From Paraescarpia echinospica (Eukaryota > Annelida > Polychaeta > Sabellida > Siboglinidae): DNA of 64,000 nt. Under the pieces are notes generated by a model. That model was not told the DNA's origin. It searched no databases and saw only the letters and a program-made list of their open reading frames with translations. Each line of letters opens with the position of its first letter. Position 1 is the stretch's first letter. Both the position numbers and the translations under genes were made by a program. The stretch is taken from the NCBI GenBank assembly GCA_020002185.1, contig CM034531.1:39972365-40036364 (forward strand). Reading direction: 5' to 3'. This document shows positions 11,210-20,800 of this stretch, in pieces.

Positions 11210-11581
11210 TCAGTAACGTGACTAAATTTGATGTATAAGACAACTGACATTATTGATTGCTATCCGTTATCAGTTGCCTTCAGAGCACGGCTAAATTGCA
11301 GAATAAAGCACTACAACTGAAAAATATGATTTTTTTCATTTTGTGAACAAATAACGTTAGTGCTCATAATAACAATAATACAAAAATGTTGTTATGAAAC
11401 TAATTTGCAAGTAAAATTATTCACACATGTGTCTGTCTGATATGAGGTATGCATAAACACTGTACTACATGACAGTTTTCAATGTCATCCTCCCAAAACA
11501 AGTTAATGGACCTTCGAAGTCGATTTTCTCCAAATTAACGTTTTTGACCATGGTATGTTAAAAATGAAATATCTCTACGAA

Positions 11582-11671
11582 AAATGATGACACATCAATG
11601 ATAATGGTATCATTTTGAAGCTAAACAAATGATGACACATCAATGATAATGGTATCATTTTGAAGCTAAAC
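11582..11671 (+). repeat. 45-bp tandem duplication near right transposon end
   Basis: Two exact adjacent copies start at 11582 and 11627, each beginning AAATGATGACACATCAATGA and ending GAAGCTAAAC. The position, about 55 bp inside the right terminal repeat, is where subterminal transposase-binding repeats are often found. Confidence 0.85.
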
Positions 11672-11725
11672 AAATGCTGGTTCCAGAAATATAATAAACT
11701 GCACAAACATTTTTTTAGTCCAAGT

Positions 11726-11751
11726 GACTGATTTTGCTGTCCTGGGTCACA
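11726..11751 (-). repeat. Right terminal inverted repeat, TGTGACCC element
   Basis: It reads GACTGATTTTGCTGTC, two variable bases, then GGGTCACA, mirroring 8035-8060, and is followed by TATA. Confidence 0.85.
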
Positions 11752-11755
11752 TATA

Positions 11756-12559
11756 TCATCTGAACAGTCTGAAACTGAAACATAGGTGTGTATACACGAA
11801 CTTGAATTTTAGGCGATAACATTACCAAAAATTCATGTTACGATAATTCGACATAACTTTCGTTTGGTTTAACGCGGAAACTTCGTGCAACGACTGCAGT
11901 GAAGACGAACAGGTCTTCTAATTGGTCGAACAGATCATGACGATCCAAATAGGTTTACAAGTGCGGGTTTTCAATTTGCCGCGACCTGTTTTTGTGAAAA
12001 CCATACCGTCGCGGAAAGCCGTCGGCATGACATTTTTGGCACGCATCATCGCTCAATCACGAACGATAAGTTCATCAAATAAAGGAATACTTTTTAAAAC
12101 TTTATGACATTATAAAGAACATTATCTTGTCGTTCCAATAATATAAAATATGTATTACTTAACGCGGACTGAATGATGTAAGGGCTGCATGACCGGTGAC
12201 CTGTCGTAGTTTAGCTTCAAAACTGGCCAGATCCAACAGCTATGGCGGCCATTGTGGTAATGCTATTTGAAGTTAGTTCTTCTTCCAACTATCCTTTTCA
12301 CACAAGGTTTAGTGGCTACCAGCATACCACTGAGTCTAAACTACCATGCAGGTGTGAAAAACATCCTGATGTATTTGAACTTGAGCCACTAATTAACTGT
12401 CCAAGCAGTAGCAGATCAGTTTTATAATAATAATCGACAAGTTAAGTGGCAGTGATCTTCCTTTTGTCATTCATGTGATGTTTCTTGTTTACTGTGAGCA
12501 GGGCAGGACAAATAGTTATCACACGTAGACAGGTACAGAAAGAAACTGATGGTTTCTAT
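11756..12559. other. Non-coding spacer
   Basis: I see no supported gene or repeat here. Confidence 0.4.
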
Positions 12560-12690
12560 AAAAAGAACATGTTTGCCTATCAATGGCATGTATTACTTAT
12601 TGTTGCCGTTTCTGCCGGGTAGCAAATACTTTGTACCCTATTTCTGCCCTGGGCATGGCAAAAAAAAACCTGCCTAGAAGGCATATTCCC
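12560..12690. repeat. Dispersed repeat, copy 1
   Basis: It shares CCTATCAATGGCAT, a 'TTTCTGC-GGG' block, 'AATACTTT' and 'ACCCTATTTCTGCC' in the same order with 40483-40610. A looser TTTCTG/GGCAGAAA-rich relative lies near 38640-38710. Confidence 0.6.
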
Positions 12691-13451
12691 CAAAATGGTG
12701 AAATCTGTAGCAGCAGCATGGGTTAACTGGCCAGGGACTAATGGGTTAAAGCTATACACATTAGTCACAGTCCACATTGAGATGCAGGGTGATTCCATGT
12801 CAAATCAATCAGTTTTGACACTTTTCTGGTTGACCCATGTCCGAATTAGCTTAAATTCCATATACTAATTGGCACATATTGTGTAAACAACCATGCCAAA
12901 TTTTTCAAAATTGGGTTGTATAGTTTTCGAGTTAAAGGCCCTAAAAAAATGACAATTTATTAAAAAACGGAATTTGATCACCATTTTGTATCACTCTTCG
13001 ACCCGTAACTTCAGTAATAATAGTGCTAGACTAATAAATGTTACATTTCTGGAAAGGTTTCATTTAATTGCATCTAGTGGATATGGAATCAGATATTTAA
13101 AGATTTATTTTTCTAAATATGCCATTTTGGTAACCTGTGACCCCCTCCCGTGAAAAAACCTCCAAACCGATTGGACTAAAAATAGATTCATTGTATAGAA
13201 CAGTACGTAGCTCAAATATCCTGAGAAAATTAGAGTGGGCACTCTTAAAGGGTTTATAAGAGATGATCAAAATAGCACACATATACAAAAATCGCTAAAT
13301 GTGTATCATTCAGTGAACCAATATATCCTTGCATATACTCACTTAATTTTGTTTATTATAATATTTTTTCTATGCTATCACTTTGCAATTATCCAGTTTA
13401 TGAAAGTCTATGCAAAATCGTGTGAGACTAACATGGGGATATCAAGTATGA
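12691..13451. other. Non-coding spacer
   Basis: GGGTGATTCCAT at about 12788 recurs at about 18955, so part of this may be an old repeat. No gene is seen. Confidence 0.35.
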
Positions 13452-13456
13452 CCATC

Positions 13457-15049
13457 CAGCGTTCGAAATAGCACTTGTCCGTTTGTCCGGGACAAGTGAT
13501 TTTTGGCCCGGACAAGTAAAATTACTCTACATGGTTATCCAGTGGACAAGTGAAAATTTACAGTAAATAGTGACGCGTGCAACATTGCAAACGTTTTATT
13601 TGAGGAAATTCAAACGTAAATGAAATTCGCTAGCAATCGCGCACGTTCAAATTGTGGTAGTGTGTCGGCGTCTTGTCGTTCCACCGCCAGTGTGTTGTAC
13701 GTCAGCGTTCGGCCGAGTTTAGTGCCTGCGTAAACAGGGTCATCTGCTGAGCGCACTGAACTAGCTGTCATACGCGTAGGACAGACTCCGTATAAGCCAC
13801 CGTTGATCGCACAATCGTAAATCGTTCAGTTTGGCCGACGTACAACTTGCTTCCATTTATGGATCATATTTGATGAACTTTGGAAATGGTAGACTTTGTA
13901 TCGCTACCCGTTATTTGAATAATTATATAGTTTTAACCATTATTACGCCTAACCCACACGGACTCGGCAGTCTTCCAAGTCATCGAACGTTAGCCGATCC
14001 AGATCAGTGAAAATTTTCAAATTTTTAACTGGCTCTCCGGTAAATCTATGATGCTGGTTGATAAATGGAATATTAATGAAATTTCAGAAGTGTTGTTGTA
14101 TCTATGTAACATTTATTTTAACCATAAATTGCGAGTTTTCGAAACCGAATTATGCAAGACGCGCAGCCGGGGACGGGGAGCCAACCACCGTTGACATATC
14201 AGCTTCCGCCAACTTCGGCGGTCTGCACGCGGCAGCAACGTTACGACGTAACTAAATCTATAAATTATATTCCGCCTGGTAAATGTAATTCGGGCACCGT
14301 TAAAACTGTTTTATCATCATTGAAATGGTAATATAACATTAAAAAAATATGCGTTTGTTTGCTGATGATCAATTGAATATTATCTTCGTTTGTAAAATAC
14401 AGAACTTTGTTAATATTGAAGTTAATAGAAGTTTAACAAAATATTATCAGATTATATAGTTTATTCTAATTTTTGTGACATTTCCTGGCTTTGCATTGGT
14501 TGTGTTCCTGGTTGAGTGGCAACTTCAATAACAAACTGATGCCAGCATTTACAGCAGTGTTATATGTTATTTATATATATATATACCATAATAATTAAAC
14601 ATAAACAGTTTTTTGCAACATTATAAAACAAATAGCAAGGAAAACAATTGTCTCATTACTATCATTGTAATAATTATTTGTTATTAATAAAAGCGTTCAT
14701 ATCAGCATCACTAAAATATTGGTATACATCATGTAATGTGTCTACTATTAATATTCGTGATGAATAATAACGGACCCAAAAATAGTTGCAAATATAATTT
14801 TGTAATTAAAAAATTTGCAGATTAAATCAAATTGTTGTCTTTGATCACGAGTCACTCAGATGTACATGCAACGAAACAGCAGGAACGTTGTGTTGTTGTC
14901 AAAAAATAAGACAGACATTTTACGTTTTTTCCGAAGCTTCGATTCCCTTTAACAGCCACTCGGACAAGTTAAAATTTTGGCGGACAAGTAGATTTCAAAA
15001 CTCACTTGTCCGGCGGACAAGTAAATATTCTGGCTTATTTCTATCGCTG
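13457..15049. mobile_element. Non-autonomous DNA transposon with ACTTGTCCG subterminal repeats
   Basis: The outer ends are imperfect inverted repeats: CAGCGTTCGAAATAGC at the left and the reverse of CAGCGATAGAAATAAGCC at the right. A 5-bp direct repeat CCATC flanks both ends (13452-13456 and 15050-15054). Inside each end are several copies of ACTTGTCCG or its reverse complement: about five at 13472-13555 and five at 14951-15022. They are arranged as small palindromes such as CACTTGTCCGGCGGACAAGT. The interior has no convincing protein. The clustered motif is probably a transposase-binding site (inference). Confidence 0.65.
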
Positions 15050-15124
15050 CCATCTCATAGCAGCTATGACATGCGATCCACGGTTACCTGCATGTTTCCT
15101 TGGGAAGTGTGACTACACAGGATC

Positions 15125-15614
15125 ATTTGAAAGATAGTCTACATGCCGCACTTCATGAGCTAGCCATTAATGAAATTACATATAAAGCATGGGTCTCGGT
15201 TGACTGAACAAGACTGGAGACGGTTGTAAAACAAACAGATGTGTTTGTGGTCTGTTTGATGGACAACCTTGAGGTCTTAAAACATCACGATTTTATCGTG
15301 AAACAGCAGTGTGCTTTCTTGAAAGACAAGAAAAGTCATTGGTTGAAGGAGAGGTGATAGTCACTGGTGATTTTGCAGAGAATTACTCATTTGTTGTGCA
15401 AGATGCTGCACAGGGCTACCACTGGACGAATGACCAAGCAACCATACATCCGTTTGTTGCCTACTATCGAGAAGGAGGAGTAGTCAAGCACAAAACCTTT
15501 GTTGTCATCTCCAACTCAATGACACACGACACAGTGGCCGTGCATTGCTGTAATATAATTACTGTTGTAGATTTACTATATAATTATAAGGCTAATTTTG
15601 ATATTTTAAAATGA
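15125..15614 (+). pseudogene. Fragment of a DDE-type transposase-like protein
   Basis: The frame at 15309-15614 contains 'GEVIVTGDFAENYSFVVQD', 'GYHWTNDQATIHPFVAYY' and 'SNSMTHDTVAVH'. These match an abundant uncharacterised transposase-like family of marine invertebrates, in which the first Asp of 'DFAENY' is likely catalytic (recall and inference). Upstream, another frame (about 15200-15340) reads 'VFVVCLMDNLEVLKHHDFIVK' and overlaps in sense, so at least one frameshift separates the two. The expected downstream 'SDGA--QYKN' region is absent, so the copy is truncated. Confidence 0.55.
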
Positions 15615-16812
15615 ATAATATTTTGAATAAGGAAATGCATGAAATTGCAATCGAGTCACGCGTGGCATCATCAGATTGTTGCAGCTGCTATGTGGCTCCT
15701 TTACTCCAGCAAACAGGAGTAGAATCAGCTTTGATGTCCAAAATGAGCTCAGAGAAGCCATGAGCATGTAGCCACAGATGGAAGCAGGCGGTTGTAATAT
15801 TTAACTAGGTTGCTTGGCATAGTTGGAAAGCAAATCTGGGCCAACACTTGCCTTCCACCTGTTCACGCCCTTCTGTTTCCTTTTGGACATCAAAGCGTTT
15901 TCTGTATGCCTATACTTGGAGGGCGTGATTGATTTCACATCAATTAAATATAGCAAGTTGTGTAGTGTATTATTTAATATTATTGTTAACTCGAGGTTTG
16001 TATTGTTCACAAGAGCTCCCACATAATAATGTGGGTCCACCTAGTGAGTATCCAAGTCATGAAACTCTCCATAACGGCAACCTGCATTTAACGGTAATTT
16101 TGCGCAGTCCTGACGATGACCGTTATGGACAGGTTTTACTGTATATATATATATATATATCTTTACAATGTTTTTGGGACATAGAAGTATTAGTTTAAGG
16201 TAAATATTTCACATTTACACAGGTCATAGCCTGTTGGTTATTGTCTAGCTCCTTGTTCAAAACAGTACTTCACATTACAATATTGAGCAGAATAAATTAA
16301 AATAAAAAAACAATGACTTCAAAAACCAGCAATCTAAAAACAAAAAACATGTATTTAATTGGTCATATTTCTTTTACAAAATTAAGATATTAAACATATT
16401 TTGGTATTGCTGGATTTGTCTTTTAATAATATTTCATATTATACCAAATATGAGAAGAAATTATGTTTAAATCCAGAAATTGCCGTCCTCCCTATCCAAA
16501 TTAAATATAAGGCATTCGTAAATATAACGACAAACGTAATGATAATATCTATGACTATGGAAAAAGCATTTATATACCCCTGTATAGTGTTGTCTTATAA
16601 CGGACAGTGTTAGACTAGGTCTAGACATGTATGTAATGTTGATATCCAAAACAAAAGCGGTCTAGGTTCTAGCTGCTTGCTTAGCAAAGCACGATCCGTC
16701 TGCGAAGTGGCATCGCTGACAGACGTCACGTACTGTTTCCTTTGCGCTATAGCGCGAAAACGGCCAATGAATTTTTACATGCAAGACATGCTGACGCATC
16801 CTGCACTCTTAC
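15615..16812. other. Non-coding region, likely first intron of the - strand gene
   Basis: No exon of the - strand gene was found here. A short (TA)n run lies at about 16141-16160. Confidence 0.4.
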
Positions 16813-17335
16813 CTTCCATTGCACCATTGGCAGCGAGGTGAGTCTGCACCACAGAAACCTTCAATTTAAGGGGTTTCACTTTGGGGGTCGGCGGAGAAGT
16901 GCTGGTTTCCGACGATTCCTCCGTGCTCGAAAATCGTTCGCGTCTGCTACCTTGGTAATCGTCGGCATATCCAGAACTTGACAGGCGCCTATAATCGTGC
17001 TGGATGCGTTTTCTTTTTCTAGGTGTCTCAGGACTGACAGACACGTCGGATCTTCGTTCCGCCGGAATGTGCAAGGGTGACAAATCGATGGTTTTGACAG
17101 ATGTCGTGTTTTGGTGAATCTGCTTCGCGACATGTGCGTGTTTTTGTTGACCGTCAACAAACTGTAAGTTTTTCTTCACACTAGATGATGGCAACACTGA
17201 CAATTCTCGTGCTACATTCTCACTGTTATCCACGCGTACGTCCTCTGTTTTTGTTGGCGATTCTTTTTCCATAATGTCGAAGATATTGTGGTTTGTTGTT
17301 CCACCGTCATCAACTTTCAAATCAGCATCCGCCAT
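16813..17335 (-). CDS. First coding exon of an unrecognised nuclear-type protein
   Basis: The start is taken at 17335 because that ATG has a strong context (AACATGGCG); an in-frame upstream ATG at 17377 is weaker. The exon encodes 174 residues and ends at a consensus donor (GGAAG|GTAAGA, 16813/16812), phase 1. The peptide is Ser/Thr/Pro-rich and probably disordered. It contains a candidate nuclear localisation signal PRKRKR (about residues 105-110), an 'RRLSSSGYADDY' stretch (116-127) and 'SPPTPKVKPLKLKV' (147-160). It is divergent from SET with about 240 bp between starts. I do not recognise the family, and no downstream exon was found on the - strand to the left. Confidence 0.65.
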
Positions 17336-17575
17336 GTTATTTGTGAACTCGGACGAGTTATGGCGTCCACTCAGCATTCTGTTGCCGTTTGTTATTGGTC
17401 AATATTACGAGTAAATTCAACGCATCAGCTAGACGATTTACCAATCAGAATCCAGTTAACACCGATGCTTCGGTGTCCAATCTAGCGCGTGCGTATTCGC
17501 GGCTAATAGAAGCATTGCAACTTTTTCAAACACACATTGAGGTAGGCACTTTGTTACAAAGCCTTAAGCGATAAA
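17336..17575. promoter_or_regulatory. Bidirectional promoter with three CCAAT boxes
   Basis: This 240-bp gap separates two divergent start codons. It holds ATTGG (inverted CCAAT) at 17394-17398, CCAATCAG at 17441-17448 and CCAAT at 17477-17481, plus GCGCGTGCG near 17485. Closely spaced CCAAT boxes that bind NF-Y are common in head-to-head housekeeping promoters. No TATA box is obvious. Transcription starts are not visible. Confidence 0.6.
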
Positions 17576-17845
17576 ATGTCTGTAGAATCGGATCAACCGA
17601 AGAAAGTGGCTAAATTAGACACATCAAACATCACTACAGAAGGTGAGGAAAGTCACGATTTTGACGTGGAGACGCAGAAAGCTCTGGAGGATATTGATGC
17701 GTGCCAGAACGAAATAGATGCTCTGAACGAGAAAGCCAGCGAAGAGATTCTCAAAGTCGAGCAGCGCTATAACAAACTACGCAGGCCATTTTATGAAAAG
17801 CGGAACGAGCTCATCAAACGTATGCCCAATTTTTGGGTGACAGCT
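17576..17845 (+). CDS. SET: SET exon 1
   Basis: Residues 1-90, ending 'PNFWVTA' at GCT|GTATCC, phase 0. Read-through into the intron would add only five residues before a stop. It encodes the N-terminus and the dimerisation helix. Confidence 0.93.
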
Positions 17846-20800
17846 GTATCCTTACACACGTGACAAACTGAAGTAGATATGCACTATAATGTTCAGACTT
17901 CAGTTGTACAGTAGCTGGCCAGGTATTCGCGGTTTCTGTTGTTTCGCAGTCACTCACCAGGTGGCGATGCACTGTAAAGCATGGATCTACCCAACTGTAG
18001 TAGGCCTACTACTATAGTACTAGGCTCCTGAGCCTGAGGCGTAGCCTAATAACACATTTGGGCGCTTGTTATAGTCAACATAGACCTAGTTTTGTTTGTA
18101 AAGCGTACTAGTAATAGTAGTATTGTACAGTACGTACAGTAATAATTATGTAGTCTAGTTCTAGCCTAGGTCCCTATTTAGATTTTGTACTTACAGTAAA
18201 TGGTCGTAATGCACCGCTGCCTGAATGCACCAGTCGCAATGCACCAACAGCCTAGTCGCAATGCTCCAACCACCTGGTCGCAAAAAGGCGCAATGCTCCA
18301 ACGGTCTGGTCATAATGCACCACTTTTGGTCGGAATGCCCCACTTTGTTGATAATGACCTGGTCGCAATGCACCATTTTTGGTGTATGAAATGGTATATT
18401 ATTTGTATATATTAATAATTTCTACATTAATATTATATAGGTAATTATATATGTAAATGTCCGACATTTTAACCAATGGTAAACTTCCACAGTGCACACA
18501 ATTTGGAGCTATTTGTAGGGGTGGTTTTAAAAAATCACAACTTTGCTAATACATATCGCAAAAATATGATTGAGCTATCATTTTGTTGACAAAAAGACCC
18601 TTTATTATTATGCAGTGATGATATTTGCATAACATCAAATAATCATGAAGAAATAACTGTTTAAAGTTTATATAAAATAAAGGCCGTTGCTATTGGTCCG
18701 GACCCGGACATACTGTAAAGTAGCTATGCAATGCGAAACTACCGGTAAACAATAGCAACAGTGCTGCCTACCGGACAGTGACTGTAGCTCCGGCAGACTG
18801 CCGGAAAACATATAAATCGACTACAGTTCCGGCACTGCCTGCCGGACGCCGTATGATTTGGCTATAGCTCCGGCGATGACTATATAATTAACAGTAACAG
18901 TGGCTCTGCTACTACTAAGAGGACATCGTAAGATAACTCGCTATATGGGTGATTCCATTTGAACGCAACAAAAGTTCCTGAAATTTGTTGCCCTCATCTC
19001 TTATATTTTTGAATAAATCAGTTTGGTGAAAGTCTTTGGTAGGAAAAGCAAGAATCCAAAATTCGACCAAAATCACTCCAAGTTAAGACACATCTCAGTC
19101 TCACGAGGCCTTGCAGCGGCTACAAAACCAGTAGGTAACAAATAGTAAAGCAACACCATCGTATATTATAACGGTATAACATTCGTAAAATAAACAGAAA
19201 AGGTAGATGCACACACGCTTACTGTGCATACATTGCGGAAAAGTGCCGGACCAATAGCTGAGAAGTTACGCTTACGGATCCAGAGCGTTAGCCACTTTGT
19301 AAAATAAATGCAAACAAATATTTTTTTCTACTAGCTAATTTCCGAGTGGTTGTATGTGTCAATGTCCAGTTAGATAAATGTAGCCATGTATATAAGCTAA
19401 TGAGTACAGATTTTTTTAGGTAGACCCATGTAAAATTTAGACTATTCTTCATGAACGTCAGAACGATGGTAAAGTAGAAACCCAAGTTTGCCCAGTGACA
19501 AAATAATTATTGTGCGGTTGTATGTTCATGCATGCAGTGTGACAAATGTAGCTGTACATTTCAGCTGCGTGATGATGAAAACTAGACTCAGATATATTCA
19601 GAACTTTTCATTTTATTGTATTTTTCGTAAAACATTCAAATACAACCAATACGGCAATAGGCCTACCATTGTGCGCCGTGGCGCACCTGTTCGATAACAT
19701 GACGTATCTATTATCGATTTCCTTACATATCAATAAAGTAAGTAATACCTACAGTTCCTAATTACACACATATATATGTCATCAGGTTATAGGACATGTA
19801 TTTGAATTCTGAATGCATCGTATCCTTCGCTGGCGGGCCGAGTAGGCCGGCCGAATCGGTCCATGTCCGGGTGCAAGAGAGCGATGTGCGGCTCACCAGC
19901 AACTTGCATAATATCCACTTCAAAACAGCCCCCAAAGTCTGTGTAACTGTCTGAATTAGTATAATAACTTGATCCACAAATACTGTCATGTATTTTGTTT
20001 ATATATTGCCGCGGACATTTGAAATAATTCAACTTATATAATCAAAGCGAGACAAAAAACATGGCGGACTTTCGTCATGATGGAATGAAACCAGCGTCAA
20101 CAAGAAGACGTTTTAGAGCCATGCGCTGATTGGTTGACCGTTGACGTAAATTTATTTGGATAGACCAATCGTTGGGCTTTCCATCGGTACCTCCATTTCC
20201 CTGTTTATACCATATAAATGGGAATGTAAAATCCTGACGCAGAGCGTAGTAAAATCGGCCAAATTTGGGCATCTACTGCTACGACATTTTAAAGCTTGGT
20301 TGTGATTTGCTATTACTGAATCATGACGCGATACAACTCATTGATAAAAATGCCACAGGAAGAAGAATAATTCAGCTTTCCAATGATACCTTGCGCTCCC
20401 CTGTCAGTTGCTAGTGACGGAAACAAATTTTTTTTTAAAGAGTGATACTGAATCGGCAGTGTTTCCCCTGGTATATAACAAGCGAGGCAGGCCGCCTCGT
20501 CGTTTTTCTATGCCGCCTCGCCCAAAATATGCCAAAATTGCCACCTCGTAGCTATTTCATTCGCCCTTTTTTGTTCTTTCACGGTATATTCAGCATCGGC
20601 GAGCGGCGCATAATGACACCACAAAGTCACTTATATTCCCGCAAAATCGCAGGTTTGTAGCAACATCGTTTAGCCGTCATTGGACGGCGTGAAAGATATC
20701 ATTTGTCAGTTGTCCAATCACTGAATATTCCTGCGGGATCCCCGGTGTCTCCAATGGTGACACCTTGCGGAGTTTCGACATACTAGAAATCTAGACATTC

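Larger units (their letters stand above)
8035..11751 (+). mobile_element. DNA transposon with TGTGACCC termini and DUF7869-type gene
   Basis: The 26-bp terminal inverted repeats are 8035-8060 and 11726-11751. Both read TGTGACCC, two variable bases, then GACAGCAAAATCAGTC, identical at 24 of 26 positions. AT-only sequence flanks both ends: TATA at 8031-8034 and 11752-11755, or ATAT if the element starts at GTGACC, so a 4-bp AT-rich target duplication is likely. The 3.7-kb interior carries one two-exon + strand gene whose product resembles DUF7869 family proteins, plus a 45-bp tandem duplication near the right end. The repeats, short target site and a single transposase-like gene make this a cut-and-paste DNA transposon. 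I cannot name the superfamily. Confidence 0.8.
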
